A program made the position numbers and the translations under genes. A DNA stretch of 64,000 nucleotides from Limnothrix sp. FACHB-406. GTDB lineage: Bacteria; Cyanobacteriota; Cyanobacteriia; CACIAM-69d. Positions 49,165 through 60,277 of the stretch are shown in pieces (the stretch's first letter is position 1; each line of letters opens with the position of its first letter). Below the pieces are notes generated by a model that had not been told where the DNA came from, ran no database searches, and saw only the letters and a list, made by a program, of their open reading frames with translations. The stretch is taken from NCBI RefSeq assembly GCF_014698235.1, contig NZ_JACJSP010000011.1:62001-126000 (forward strand), read 5' to 3'.

Positions 49165-51141
49165 ATGAGCAGCGTGCTAAAGAAAGGCAATATCACGGTT
49201 CACACCGAAAATATTTTTCCGATTATCAAAAAGTGGCTCTACTCGGAGCATGAAATCTTCCTGCGGGAGTTGATTTCCAACGCCGTGGATGCGATTTCTA
49301 AGCTGCGGGCGATCGCCATGATGGGCGAAACCAGCGCCGATGTGGGTGAACCGAAAATCACGATCGCCCTTGATAAAGACAACAAAAAGCTCTCGATTAC
49401 CGACACCGGCATCGGCATGACCGCCGAGGAAATCGAGAAATACATTAACCAAGTCGCCTTCTCCAGCGCCGAAGAGTTCGTCGAGAAATTCAAGAATTCC
49501 GATCAGAACATCATCGGCCACTTTGGCTTGGGCTTCTATTCGGCGTTCATGGTCTCCAGCACTGTGGAAATCGATACCCTTTCCTACCAAGAGGGTGCGC
49601 AGGCGGTGCATTGGACTTGCGACGGTTCCACGGAATTTGAAATCGACACGAGCGATCGTACCGAGCGCGGCACAACGATTACCCTCACCCTGCTGGATGA
49701 AGAAGCCGAATATCTAGAAGAGGCGCGGATTCGTGGTTTGGTGAAGAAGTTCTGCGACTTCATGCCCTACCCGATCGAGCTGAACGGCGAACAAATCAAC
49801 CGCCAAAAAGCCCCTTGGAAAGAGTCGCCCAGCAACCTAACCAAGGAAGACTACCTAGAGTTTTATCGCTATCTTTATCCCTTCCAAGATGAGCCGCTGC
49901 TGTGGATTCATCTGAACACCGACTATCCCTTTGTGATCAACGGGATTCTCTATTTCCCGAAACTAAAACCGGATGTTGACCCCACCAAGGGCGATATCAA
50001 ACTGTTCTGCAATCAGGTCTTTGTCAGCGATAACTGTGAAGAAGTTATCCCCAAATTCCTGTTGCCCCTGCGCGGCGTAATCGACAGCACCGACATTCCC
50101 TTGAACGTGTCGCGCAGCTACTTGCAAGCCGATCGCACCGTTCGCCAAATTGCCAACTACATTGCCAAGAAAGTCGGCGACCAACTGAAGGATCTCTACC
50201 GCAGCGACCTGCCCGAATACATTCGTTGCTGGCAAGATTTGGGCACGTTTGTCAAGTTTGGCTCCTTGAATGATGACAAGTTCAAGAAGCAAGTGGAAGA
50301 CATTTTGATCTATCGCACCACAGCTGAATTGGGCAGCGGTAGTGATGCGGTGCAGGTGGAAGTGCAAACGGAGGAGGGCGATGCTTGGTCAAACCCCGCC
50401 GAAACCCAAGAAGCCAAGGATGCTAACGGGTTCTACTACACCACCCTGAAGGAATATCTGGAGCGGAACAAAGAAAAACACGAAAATCGCGTGTTCTATT
50501 GCACCGATCCGGCTTCCCAAGCCACCTATGTGGAATTGCACAAGAGCCAGGGTCTAGAAGTGCTGTTCCTTGACTCGTTCATTGACACGCACTTCGTCAG
50601 TTTCTTGGAGCGGGAATATTCCGAGGTGAAGTTCTCGCGGGTGGATTCGGAACTCGATGAAGTGCTGCTGGATTCCTCTAAGAAAGAGGCGGAAATTGTT
50701 GACCCCAACACCAACGAAACCCGCAGCGATCGGATCAAGAAGCTGTTTGAAGAAGCCCTAGGCAAACCGAGCGTCACCGTGCGCGTGGAAGCCCTGAAAG
50801 CAGAAGAATCCGCACCGCCGGCCATGGTGTTGTTGCCAGAAGCAATGCGCCGAATTCAAGACATGACGGCGATGTTTGAGGGCAAGGCCGCTAGCTTCCC
50901 CGATACCCATGTGTTGCTGGTGAATTCGTCGCACCCGCTGGTGGAAAACCTGTTGAGCCTGAGTGGCAGTTCGATCGCCCTGGCCGATGGCAGCCAATCG
51001 CCGGCCGCCGAGTTGGGCAAGATGCTTTGCAACCACATCTATGACCTGGCATTGATGGCGCAAAAGGGCTTTGATGCGGATGGCATGAAGTCGTTTGTGT
51101 CGCGATCGAACCAAGTGCTGACCCAATTGACCAAGCAATAG
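49165..51141 (+). CDS. htpG: Chaperone protein HtpG (Hsp90)
   Basis: ATP-dependent chaperone of 658 residues, the normal size. The GHKL ATPase domain has EIFLRELISNAVDAISKLR, DTGIGMT and NIIGHFGLGFYSAFMV, followed by the middle domain with the catalytic-loop arginine region (NVSRSYLQADR) and a C-terminal dimerisation domain. No heat-shock CIRCE element was seen upstream. It ends before a strong terminator. Confidence 0.97.
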   Translation: MSSVLKKGNITVHTENIFPIIKKWLYSEHEIFLRELISNAVDAISKLRAIAMMGETSADVGEPKITIALDKDNKKLSITDTGIGMTAEEIEKYINQVAFSSAEEFVEKFKNSDQNIIGHFGLGFYSAFMVSSTVEIDTLSYQEGAQAVHWTCDGSTEFEIDTSDRTERGTTITLTLLDEEAEYLEEARIRGLVKKFCDFMPYPIELNGEQINRQKAPWKESPSNLTKEDYLEFYRYLYPFQDEPLLWIHLNTDYPFVINGILYFPKLKPDVDPTKGDIKLFCNQVFVSDNCEEVIPKFLLPLRGVIDSTDIPLNVSRSYLQADRTVRQIANYIAKKVGDQLKDLYRSDLPEYIRCWQDLGTFVKFGSLNDDKFKKQVEDILIYRTTAELGSGSDAVQVEVQTEEGDAWSNPAETQEAKDANGFYYTTLKEYLERNKEKHENRVFYCTDPASQATYVELHKSQGLEVLFLDSFIDTHFVSFLEREYSEVKFSRVDSELDEVLLDSSKKEAEIVDPNTNETRSDRIKKLFEEALGKPSVTVRVEALKAEESAPPAMVLLPEAMRRIQDMTAMFEGKAASFPDTHVLLVNSSHPLVENLLSLSGSSIALADGSQSPAAELGKMLCNHIYDLALMAQKGFDADGMKSFVSRSNQVLTQLTKQ

Positions 51142-51172
51142 ATTCGGTTTCTTGGTTGTTGTTAGTTGAATC

Positions 51173-51209
51173 ACCCCCGCGATCGCCTAGTTCGATCACG
51201 GGGGTTTTT
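51173..51209 (+). terminator. Intrinsic terminator after htpG
   Basis: A hairpin of CCCCCG..GATCG with CGATC..CGGGGG (one mismatch) is followed by TTTTT, 32 bases past the htpG stop. Confidence 0.9.
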
Positions 51210-51223
51210 GATGGGGCGATCGC

Positions 51224-51943
51224 CTAGGAGTCGATCGCATCAGGATCGATGCCCAATGCTCGCAACCGGGCCGCGAGGCGATCGAGTTGCTGTTCGGCCT
51301 GTTCGGCTCGTTTCTCAGCTTCCATGGCTCGTTGTTCAGCTTGCTCGGCCCGTTGCAATTCTGCGAGCAATGTTGAAAAGGGCAACCCATCGGGCCGAAA
51401 CAGCATCAAGGTTTCTTCAGTCAATTGAAACCGCACACCCAGGCGTGGACTAATCCAATTAGGGGTGGTCTCAAAAACTGGTTGGAGGCTCCCTGGGTTA
51501 GATCGCAACCAAATGCTCAAGTCGTTGCGATCGGGGTCGTAAACGTAATATTCCTCCACGCCATAGGTGTCATAAAAAGCTTGCTTTTTCACCATTTCTC
51601 CAAAGCGATTGCCCGGTGACAAAATCTCAAATACCACTTGCGGGGCAATGTTACCTTCGCGCCATTGCTGATAGGAACCGCGATCGCCCTTGGGCACACC
51701 AAACACCACCATCACATCAGGGGCTTGCCGCAGCGTGTTGTTGCCTTCCATGGGATACCAGAGCAAATCACCCGCCACAAACACTTGTGGATCATGGGCA
51801 AAGATGGCAGCCAGATTACTTTGCAGGATCTGAATCCATTGGAATTGTTTGGTGTTGTCTGCCATCGGCTGGCCGTCGCTGTCGGGATAGTCGATCGGCT
51901 GGGGTGGTGCAACGGGTTCGATCGGGGCGCTGGGGACAATCAT
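51224..51943 (-). CDS. Uma2 family endonuclease-fold protein
   Basis: A 239-residue DUF820/Uma2 protein, an expanded cyanobacterial family with a PD-(D/E)xK nuclease fold and unknown physiological role. Typical parts are FVAGDLLWYPMEGN, the PDVMVVFGVPKGDRGSY motif, VVFEILSPGNR with the catalytic Glu, and KKQAFYDTYGVEEYYVYDP. The C-terminal 45 residues are a coiled coil of AEQRAMEAEKRAEQAEQ heptads, common in this family. Confidence 0.92.
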   Translation of the reverse strand: MIVPSAPIEPVAPPQPIDYPDSDGQPMADNTKQFQWIQILQSNLAAIFAHDPQVFVAGDLLWYPMEGNNTLRQAPDVMVVFGVPKGDRGSYQQWREGNIAPQVVFEILSPGNRFGEMVKKQAFYDTYGVEEYYVYDPDRNDLSIWLRSNPGSLQPVFETTPNWISPRLGVRFQLTEETLMLFRPDGLPFSTLLAELQRAEQAEQRAMEAEKRAEQAEQQLDRLAARLRALGIDPDAIDS

Positions 51944-52096
51944 CGGTAAGTCCTCGCGATCGCAATGGGTTTGATGATGATAACGGACAATCAGATCGGT
52001 CAGGTGAGTAACTGCATCGGATCAATCGATTTCGGGAGGAGTTTACGGTTCTAGATTCCTAATTACTGCGGGGAAATTGATCGATTTAGATCAGCA

Positions 52097-52804
52097 TTAA
52101 TCACTGGAACTCCAGCCGGAATCGCTGCTGGAATAGTCGCTGGAACTACTGGAATAATCGCTGCTGGAATAGTCACTGGAGCTGCTGGAATAATCACTGG
52201 AACTATCGCTCGAATAGTCGCTGGAACTCCAACTAGAATCACTGCCGGAATCACTGCTGGAATAGTCGCTGGAGCTGTCAGACTCGATCGCCCCGCCATG
52301 ATCAGCCGCTGATTCTGCTGCCTCAAAAATATCTGCAAAATTACCCGACTCCGCCGCGATCGGCTCTGGTTCGGCGGTCTGCTCCTCAATCCAATCCTGA
52401 ATTTGTTGGCTCGCAATTTCAGCTAACTCTTCGATCGCCTCATTCACCACAATCTCAGCCGCCTCGCCCACCGCATCAATCACCTGATCCTGATTAATGG
52501 GCAGGGAATCGATCGGGTTGTGAAGGGTCGATCGACTCGATCCAGAAGAACTCGAGCGGTAATTCAAAGGATACGACCCGTAGCTAGCCGATCGCCGCTG
52601 TCGCAGCCACCACCACAGCAACACCAATAGCGCGATCGCCCCGCCGAAACCCGCCGCCACAATCGCGGCCGCCTGACTGCCCGCCGAGGTGGCCACCCAC
52701 CACCAAACCGGGGCGATCGCCGCCGCTAATCCCATGGCTCCGTAGGTTAACCAGCTTTCCAGATCCATTGCGCCCCCCAACTTCAACGCGATCGCTTCCA
52801 TCAT
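52097..52804 (-). CDS. Membrane protein with Ser/Asp/Tyr repeat tail
   Basis: A 235-residue protein that I do not recognise. Two transmembrane helices (about 20-40 and 45-67, the second ending LLVLLWWWLRQRR) are followed by an acidic helical region (about 105-165) and a tail of about 60 residues made only of Ser, Asp, Tyr, Gly and Trp, with SSSDYSS repeated many times. The tail is encoded by a tandem-repeat tract (52098-52280). It may be an extended surface or phospho-acceptor tail; this is inference. Confidence 0.7.
   Translation of the reverse strand: MMEAIALKLGGAMDLESWLTYGAMGLAAAIAPVWWWVATSAGSQAAAIVAAGFGGAIALLVLLWWWLRQRRSASYGSYPLNYRSSSSGSSRSTLHNPIDSLPINQDQVIDAVGEAAEIVVNEAIEELAEIASQQIQDWIEEQTAEPEPIAAESGNFADIFEAAESAADHGGAIESDSSSDYSSSDSGSDSSWSSSDYSSDSSSDYSSSSSDYSSSDYSSSSSDYSSSDSGWSSSD
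52098..52280. repeat. Coding tandem repeat (SSSDYSS units)
   Basis: Units of 12-24 bases based on CTGGAATAGTCGCTGGAACT (minus-strand codons for Ser-Ser-Asp-Tyr-Ser-Ser) recur at least ten times with small changes. It forms the 3' end of the membrane-protein gene. Confidence 0.8.
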
Positions 52805-52901
52805 GGGCGATCAAGCTCAAAATTGCCCAAACCAAAATCGAGACCATTGCCCACCGGCTCCGGTCTCGATCGATTGGGTTCAACGTTTCCAAACGGGGAA
52901 T

Positions 52902-54197
52902 TTAGATGCCCAAACGTTGATAAATCACATCCAAGTTGCGCAAGTGCTGTTGCGGATCAAAGCACTCATCAATTTCCTCTTGGGACAGGAGGGATTTCAC
53001 CGTGGCATCTTGGCAAATGAGCTTATAGAAATCGCCACTTTCATTGTTCCAAGCTTGGTGCGCACAGCCTTGCACGGCCGCGTAGGCATCCTCACGGGTC
53101 AAGCCTTTTTTCACCAAGGCCAACAGCACCTTTTGGCTGAACACCACACCGCCATAGCAGTTCATGTTGCGCTTCATGTTTTCGGGATAAACCAACAGGT
53201 TCTTCACCAAGTTGGTCATTTCCACCACCATAAAGTGCAGCAGAATTGACGAGTCGGGCAGAATTGTCCGCTCCACGGAACTGTGGGAAATGTCCCGCTC
53301 ATGCCAGAGGGCCACGTTTTCCAGGGCCGCCACGGCGTGGCCGCGAATCACCCGTGCCATCCCGGTAATCCGTTCCGATCGCACCGGGTTGCGCTTGTGG
53401 GGCATGGCCGAGGAGCCTTTTTGACCCTTGGCGAAAAATTCCTCTACTTCCAGCACGTCGGTGCGTTGCAGGTTGCGGATTTCCACGGCGAATCGCTCCA
53501 AGGAAGCCGCCACCAGCGCGAAGGTCTGCACGTATTCCGCATGGCGATCGCGCGAAATCACCTGAGTGGAAGCCGTGTCCGGTTCCAGGCTCAGCAGCTT
53601 ACAGGCCAAGGATTCCACGCGCGGATCGATGTTGGCATAGGTTCCCACTGCGCCGGAAATTTTGCCCACAGCCACCCGATCGCGCAATTGCACAAGCCGA
53701 TCGCGGTTGCGCAACATTTCCGCCAGCCAGCCCGCTAGCTTGAAACCAAAGGTCATCGGCTCCGCGTGGATGCCGTGGCTGCGGCCAATGCAAATCGTGT
53801 TGCGGTGTTCCTGGGCTTGGTAGCGCAGGGCTTGGATCAGCGATTCCACCCGCTTGAGCAGCGTATCGATGCTGGCCACCAATTGCAGGGCCAACGCCGT
53901 GTCCAACACATCGGAACTGGTTAAGCCCAGGTGAATGTAGCGACCCGCGTCGCCCACGTACTCATTCACATTGGTCAGGAAGGCGATCATGTCATGATGC
54001 ACTTCCGCTTCAATTTCCAGAACGCGCTGGGGGTCAAAGTTAGCTTTCGCTTTGATCTCTTCGACGGCTTCGGCAGGGATATATCCCAGTTCTGCTTGGG
54101 CTTCGCAAACCGCAATTTCCACTTGCAGCCAGGTTTGCAGCTTATATGCGTCCGTCCAGAGATTGCCCATCTCAGGCAGCGTGTAGCGGTCGATCAT
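52902..54197 (-). CDS. purB: Adenylosuccinate lyase
   Basis: Cleaves adenylosuccinate to AMP and SAICAR to AICAR in purine synthesis. The 431-residue fumarase-superfamily protein begins MIDRYTLPEMGNLW and shows GLTSSDVLDTALAL, GRSHGIHAEPMTFG and the signature GSSAMPHKRNPV. The ATG at 54197 gives the family N-terminus; the frame runs on to 54248. Confidence 0.97.
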   Translation of the reverse strand: MIDRYTLPEMGNLWTDAYKLQTWLQVEIAVCEAQAELGYIPAEAVEEIKAKANFDPQRVLEIEAEVHHDMIAFLTNVNEYVGDAGRYIHLGLTSSDVLDTALALQLVASIDTLLKRVESLIQALRYQAQEHRNTICIGRSHGIHAEPMTFGFKLAGWLAEMLRNRDRLVQLRDRVAVGKISGAVGTYANIDPRVESLACKLLSLEPDTASTQVISRDRHAEYVQTFALVAASLERFAVEIRNLQRTDVLEVEEFFAKGQKGSSAMPHKRNPVRSERITGMARVIRGHAVAALENVALWHERDISHSSVERTILPDSSILLHFMVVEMTNLVKNLLVYPENMKRNMNCYGGVVFSQKVLLALVKKGLTREDAYAAVQGCAHQAWNNESGDFYKLICQDATVKSLLSQEEIDECFDPQQHLRNLDVIYQRLGI

Positions 54198-54314
54198 GCC
54201 TGTCTTGTCGATGTTTCCAGAACACCGTGAAGAGATTAACCGAGTCATTGTACCGGGTTTTGGCGATCGCGCCCGAATGGGATTCCCGGAGCGATCGCCC
54301 CGTTTAGCTCCCGA

Positions 54315-54782
54315 TTAGCTCCCGATCGCGATACTCGGAACCAGCAGCAGGGAACAGGCAATCCCGAGGCCACAACCCACAATCACCTGAAACGGTGTGT
54401 GGCCCAGCAGTTCCTTCAGGCGTTCTTCGCTGAGTTGGTGGTCGCCTTCAAAAAACTCATCAATGATTTGGTTCAAGACCGCGGCCTGTTTGCCCGCGGC
54501 CCGGCGCACCCCGGCGGCATCGTACATGACGATGATCGCGAAGATAGTGGCCATGGCGAATTCAATGCTGCTCCAGCCGACGGTTTGGCCGATGCCCGTG
54601 GCCAGGGCGGCCACGAGGGCGGAGTGGGCGCTGGGCATTCCACCCGTGGTCACCAGGGTGCGCACGTCAAACTTACGCTGGCGAGCAAGTTCCACCACCA
54701 GCTTGATGGCCTGGGCCAGGATGCAAGACCCCAAGGAAACCAGGAGAATGCGGTTATCGAGAATGTGACTAAAGTCGTCCAT
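54315..54782 (-). CDS. Divergent PAP2 family protein (DUF212)
   Basis: A 155-residue membrane protein of the YuiD/DUF212 family, distantly related to PAP2 acid phosphatases. The core motifs are TTGGMPSAHSALVAAL and VMYDAAGVRRAAGKQA. Four hydrophobic helices are visible. It follows crtE on the same strand; this order is common in cyanobacteria and suggests action on a prenyl phosphate, which is inference. Confidence 0.9.
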   Translation of the reverse strand: MDDFSHILDNRILLVSLGSCILAQAIKLVVELARQRKFDVRTLVTTGGMPSAHSALVAALATGIGQTVGWSSIEFAMATIFAIIVMYDAAGVRRAAGKQAAVLNQIIDEFFEGDHQLSEERLKELLGHTPFQVIVGCGLGIACSLLLVPSIAIGS

Positions 54783-54895
54783 GGGTCGAGCGGGGGGCGA
54801 TCGAGTTGGGGACGGTGGGTGAGTAAGCGATCGCGAGGGCCAGATTCAAAGGAGCGAGTCCGGTGGCCGGAGCAAGGGTGGATCCGACAACGGGA

Positions 54896-54915
54896 CAAGG
54901 GGCTTAAGCCCCTTG
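54896..54915. repeat. Palindrome copy 3, identical to 6460-6479
   Basis: CAAGGGGCTTAAGCCCCTTG sits in the gap between crtE and the PAP2-like gene. It could attenuate read-through into the latter. Confidence 0.75.
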
Positions 54916-54963
54916 TCTAGCGGGGGTTGGACGGGAAACCGGAGCCGATCGCCCTCGTGGTTG

Positions 54964-55881
54964 CTAGTTTTTGCGGCTGACGATGTAGTCGGCCAGGGCT
55001 TGCAAAGGGGCCGCGGCCGCGCCGAATTCGTTCAAGCTGGCCTTGGCGCGATCGATCAATTCCTTGGCCATTTCGCGCGATCGATCCAAGCCATAGAGTT
55101 TCGGGAAAGTGGCTTTTTCCACGGCGGAATCCTTACCGGCGGTTTTGCCCAGCTCCTCCGTGGTGGCAGTCACATCGAGGATGTCATCCACAATTTGGAA
55201 AGCTAAACCAATGTCCTGGGCATATTGCGCCAGTTTGCCCACGGTGGCTTCATCGGCTCCGGCAATCGTGGCCCCGGTGGTCACACAGGCTTCCAACAGG
55301 GCTGCGGTTTTGTGGCGATGGATAAAGTGCAGGGTGTCGAGGGAAATGTTCGGGTTGCCTTCGCTGGCCAGGTCTACCACTTGACCACCCACCAGGCCGG
55401 CGGCCCCAACGGATTTTCCTAACAGGGCGATCGCCCGCACCACTCGATCGGCCGGCACGCCTTGGGTTTGGGTTGCCACAAATTCAAAGGCATAGGCCAA
55501 CAGCCCATCCCCGGCCAAAATCGCCACCGGTTCCCCATAAACCTTGTGGTTCGTGGGTTTGCCGCGCCGAAAATCGTCGTTATCCATGGACGGCAAATCG
55601 TCATGAATCAGCGACATGGTGTGAACCATTTCCAGGGCACAGGCCGTGGGCATGGCCGATTCGATCGCCCCACCCACCAGCTCACAGGCCGCCAGACACA
55701 GAATCGGTCGCAACCGCTTGCCCCCCGCCATCAGGGAATAGCGCATCGACTCATAAACGGTTTCGGGATAGACCACCGAGATCGATCGATCGAGGGCGGC
55801 CTCAACCAAAGCTTGGCGTTCGCGAAGATAGCCTTTGAGATCAAAGCCCGTCGAGGGAGCAGTAGGCGCGCTAGCGGTCAT
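54964..55881 (-). CDS. crtE: Geranylgeranyl diphosphate synthase
   Basis: Trans-prenyltransferase making the C20 precursor of carotenoids, phytol and quinones. The 305-residue protein has [16 protein letters not shown], the first Asp-rich motif in [29 protein letters not shown] and the second Asp-rich motif in [10 protein letters not shown]. The ATG at 55881 ([12 protein letters not shown]) gives the family N-terminus; the frame extends to 55938. Palindromic elements lie 330-440 bases upstream. Confidence 0.95.
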   Translation of the reverse strand: MTASAPTAPSTGFDLKGYLRERQALVEAALDRSISVVYPETVYESMRYSLMAGGKRLRPILCLAACELVGGAIESAMPTACALEMVHTMSLIHDDLPSMDNDDFRRGKPTNHKVYGEPVAILAGDGLLAYAFEFVATQTQGVPADRVVRAIALLGKSVGAAGLVGGQVVDLASEGNPNISLDTLHFIHRHKTAALLEACVTTGATIAGADEATVGKLAQYAQDIGLAFQIVDDILDVTATTEELGKTAGKDSAVEKATFPKLYGLDRSREMAKELIDRAKASLNEFGAAAAPLQALADYIVSRKN

Positions 55882-56420
55882 GGGACAAGCACAACAGAAC
55901 AGCAAGAAATCTTCCTTACCGAACCCGATCGCCGCCACAGGCGGAATCCGGCCTGGTTACGGTGCGCTTTTGGCCTAGCAAAACAACCGCTGAACCACAA
56001 CCACCACCGTCAGAAGTTGGTTTGAGGGGCATTGTACCGCCTGAGGGGATCGCCCCGAGGGGACAGACCAGATTCTGATCAGATTTCGTCAGATTTTGCA
56101 TGAATTTAGGGCTGATTTCGAGCGAATTTCCAGGCCATTCCAGTAATTTTGTGAACCTTTGCAAACCGTTGATTAACGCTCATTGAACTGATACTCATCA
56201 ACCTATTCCGGCTGGATCCACCGCAGCGATCGAGAGGATCTCTGACCCATTCCCCAAAATCCTCAGTTGGTTCAATCCAGCCGGCTGGACAAAGGAAATC
56301 TCAATCCAGCCGGTTGGATGAAGAAAGCCCCGATCCAGAGCATTCAGACACAGAAGATTCCCTGAGTGCGATCGGGACAATTAGTCGGGATAACTTAGTC
56401 GGGATGATTAGTCAGGATAA
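55882..56420. other. Intergenic region between folD and crtE
   Basis: About 540 bases with the crtE upstream region and three related CCGG-centred sequences (56204-56319). A further small repeat, GATTAGTCAGGATAACT / GATAACTTAGTCGGGAT, lies at 56383-56421. No gene seen. Confidence 0.5.
56276..56319. promoter_or_regulatory. Two palindromes centred on AGCCGG(C/T)T
   Basis: TCCAGCCGGCTGGA (56276-56289) is a perfect 14-base palindrome; ATCCAGCCGGTTGGAT (56304-56319) is a near-perfect one, centre to centre 29 bases. Both are preceded by CA(A). A half copy, CCGGCTGGATCC, lies at 56208-56219. They could bind a dimeric regulator or be a small repeat. Confidence 0.45.
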
Positions 56421-57287
56421 CTAGGCCAGGCGGCGACGATAGCTCTCCACGGTGTTGGCCAACAGCATGGTCACCGTCATTGGCCCCACGCCACCCGGAA
56501 CCGGCGTGATTGCGCCGGCCACATCCAACAGGCGATCGAAATCCACATCCCCCACCAGCTTGCTCTTACCGGTCTGATCGGTAATTCGATTAATTCCCAC
56601 ATCAATCACCGTCGCGCCCGGCTTGATGTAGTCCGGGCCAATCATCAGGGGCCGTCCCACCGCCGCCACTAAAATATCGGCTTCTCGGCAAACGGCCGCC
56701 AAGTCCGGGGTGCGCGAATGGGCGATCGTCACCGTGGCATTGGCTTCCAGCAGCATCAGGGCGATCGGCTTGCCCACCAAAATGCTGCGCCCCACCACCA
56801 CGGCCTTTTTGCCAGCCGGATCAATGCCCCCATCTCGCAAAATTTCCATCACGCCGGCCGGGGTGCAACTGCGCAGACAAGGCTCACCCCGCACCAACCG
56901 CCCCAAATTGGCCGGGTGCAACCCATCGGCATCCTTGTCGGGGTCAATTTCCAACAGCAGGGCGTTGCCATCCAGCCCGTCCGGCAAAGGCAGTTGCACC
57001 AAAATGCCATCCACGTTCGGATCGGCATTGAGCTGATGAATGATGGCGGTTAGTTCCGCTTGGGTGGCCGTGGCGGGCAGGTGCTGACCAAAGGAGACCA
57101 TGCCCAAACGTTCGCAGGCCCGTTCTTTGTTGCGGACATAGGCGGCGCTGGCGGGATTGTCCCCGACCATCAACACGGCTAGGCCAGGCGCACGGCCCCG
57201 ATCGGGCTGGAGTTCCGCAATTTCCACCTTCAGGCGATCTTGAATTTTCTCGGCAAGGGCTTTTCCGTCCAGCAGGCGCGCAGTCAT
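56421..57287 (-). CDS. folD: Bifunctional methylene-THF dehydrogenase/cyclohydrolase FolD
   Basis: Interconverts 5,10-methylene-, methenyl- and 10-formyl-tetrahydrofolate. The 288-residue protein shows [14 protein letters not shown] with the catalytic lysine, [29 protein letters not shown] and the C-terminal [16 protein letters not shown]. The gene order folD-crtE-PAP2 is seen in other cyanobacteria. Divergent from the lipoprotein gene. Confidence 0.96.
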   Translation of the reverse strand: MTARLLDGKALAEKIQDRLKVEIAELQPDRGRAPGLAVLMVGDNPASAAYVRNKERACERLGMVSFGQHLPATATQAELTAIIHQLNADPNVDGILVQLPLPDGLDGNALLLEIDPDKDADGLHPANLGRLVRGEPCLRSCTPAGVMEILRDGGIDPAGKKAVVVGRSILVGKPIALMLLEANATVTIAHSRTPDLAAVCREADILVAAVGRPLMIGPDYIKPGATVIDVGINRITDQTGKSKLVGDVDFDRLLDVAGAITPVPGGVGPMTVTMLLANTVESYRRRLA

Positions 57288-57500
57288 GAGGGGAGAAATT
57301 CCAGGAAGAACGCTTCAAACTGTAAAGAATTGATCATGCGTTTTGAGCATTTCAGCGTCAAAATCTAAAGGATTTTCCGCACCTCAACGATTTCGTCAAC
57401 CCATGTGAAAACCCATGAAGCAGCCAATGCAAAAGTTAAAGTTAAGAATCGTGGTCACTGAGGGCCCGATTGCGCAACCATAACGAGCAACAGGATCTGA

Positions 57501-57932
57501 TTGAAAATCACCATACCGGCAATGTCTCAGCAGCTCATGTCTCAGATGTTGCGGCGTTTGGCTCCACCCGTCCCACCACGGCTAAAAGGACAAAAAAACA
57601 AGGGGTGGCATGGGTTAGTTCTGGGGTTCACCTGGTTAATGGTGGGCTGCACGCCAACCGTTGCGATCGGGGAGTTAAAACAACAACCGGCTGCATCGCT
57701 CAATGGGCGATCGGTCTATATCCAAGGCAAAGCCGTCGAACGAGTGCCCCTGCTCGACGGCCGCATTTACCGAATTGAAGATCCAACGGGCTGGATTTGG
57801 GTGCTATCTCAGGGCGATCGAACCGAGCTTGAGCTAGGGCAAGTGGTGAAACTCAAGACCTCCCTTCGCTATCAACCGATCCAAGTGGGACAGCAGGAGA
57901 TGGGCGAAATTTACGCGATCGAGGAGCCTTAA
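57501..57932 (+). CDS. Putative lipoprotein with OB-like domain
   Basis: About 143 residues from a TTG at 57501 that has AGGA five bases upstream; an ATG at 57522 is the alternative. A basic, Pro-rich start is followed by a hydrophobic stretch with a lipobox-like WLMVGC (Cys about 50), then a small beta domain (LNGRSVYIQGKAVERVPLLDGRIYRIEDPTGWIWVL, described as OB-fold-like). Function unknown. The Nudix gene starts 7 bases after its stop, so the two are an operon. Confidence 0.65.
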   Translation: MKITIPAMSQQLMSQMLRRLAPPVPPRLKGQKNKGWHGLVLGFTWLMVGCTPTVAIGELKQQPAASLNGRSVYIQGKAVERVPLLDGRIYRIEDPTGWIWVLSQGDRTELELGQVVKLKTSLRYQPIQVGQQEMGEIYAIEEP

Positions 57933-57939
57933 ATTAGCC

Positions 57940-58485
57940 ATGCGTCCATCAGACCCCAGCCCAAGCCCCAGATCCCAATCAGGATCTGAGTTAAACAGGG
58001 ACAGTTCATCCACAGAGTCCGAAACAGGAACGAGATCAGGAATAGAAGCCGTGGCCCTTGCTTTGCTCTATCCTCCCTCGCGCGATCGATTCCTGTTGCA
58101 ACTGCGGGATGATTTTCCCCACATTCTCTATCCCGGTTACTGGGGCCTGTTTGGCGGACACCTGGAGGCCGGCGAAGTGCCCGCAGCGGGTCTGCGGCGG
58201 GAACTGCAAGAGGAAATTGGCTTTGTGCCGCCCCGGTTAAGTCCGTTTCGATCGACCCTGCAAGACAGCGGCCGCCAGCATTTTTTCTTTCACGGATTGC
58301 TTACCGTGCCGCTCACGGAGCTGGAATTAAACGAAGGGCAGGATTTGGCTTGGGGCACGATCGCCGACTTGGAAGCGGGAGAATGTTGGTCGCCCCGTTT
58401 GCAACAGATGCGCCCGATCGGCACACCCCATCGATCGATCCTGTTAGCCCTGCATCAAGACCCAGCCCTCTGGCTCGATGACTAA
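57940..58485 (+). CDS. Nudix hydrolase
   Basis: A 181-residue Nudix protein. After a disordered Ser-rich N-terminus (about 1-35) the Nudix box is complete: G-G-H-L-E-A-G-E..., then R-R-E-L-Q-E-E-I-G (about residues 71-94). The substrate is a nucleoside-diphosphate derivative of unknown identity. Co-transcribed with the lipoprotein gene; convergent with the YkvA gene. Confidence 0.88.
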   Translation: MRPSDPSPSPRSQSGSELNRDSSSTESETGTRSGIEAVALALLYPPSRDRFLLQLRDDFPHILYPGYWGLFGGHLEAGEVPAAGLRRELQEEIGFVPPRLSPFRSTLQDSGRQHFFFHGLLTVPLTELELNEGQDLAWGTIADLEAGECWSPRLQQMRPIGTPHRSILLALHQDPALWLDD

Positions 58486-58522
58486 GGGGAATTGAGGCAG
58501 CCGATCATCACTGATCATTTCA

Positions 58523-58825
58523 TTATTGGCCGTCCATCTTGACGGCGTTCACATCCACCGTAGAGTCAGCCACCGTGGCCGCCGGAGCGGACTTCACCGT
58601 GGGGCGATTTTTAAACCACTCGATCGCGATTTGCGACAGCTCTGCAATCAGCAAGGTCACGATCGCCAAATCATCCAGTTGACCCGCGATCGGCAGAAAG
58701 TCCGGCGCAATATCGATCGGGCTGAGGAGATACACCAGCGTGCCCGCCACAATCCAGAGGCGATATTTCGGGTTCCGAATCGTGTCGCGATACCAACCGT
58801 AAAGGGCGCTGGGGGAGATATTCAT
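58523..58825 (-). CDS. YkvA family (DUF1232) protein
   Basis: A 100-residue protein with the DUF1232 core: YRDTIRNPKYRLWIVAGTLVYLLSPIDIAPDFLPIAGQLDD, in which YLLSPIDIAPDFLP is the family hallmark, then a second hydrophobic segment. Usually a small membrane-associated protein of unknown role. The last 30 residues are a low-complexity tail. Confidence 0.88.
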   Translation of the reverse strand: MNISPSALYGWYRDTIRNPKYRLWIVAGTLVYLLSPIDIAPDFLPIAGQLDDLAIVTLLIAELSQIAIEWFKNRPTVKSAPAATVADSTVDVNAVKMDGQ

Positions 58826-58958
58826 GGCGCTATCCTGCCGCGTGATTGCCTCTCATCTTGACAGGGGCGATCGGGCAGCGTCGAGGGTGACGACCCCACC
58901 GCTCGATCGCGAAACCCGCACCCCTCAGCCAGTTCAGCAATTGCCCCCCGATCGCCCC

Positions 58959-60277
<1,319 letters not shown>

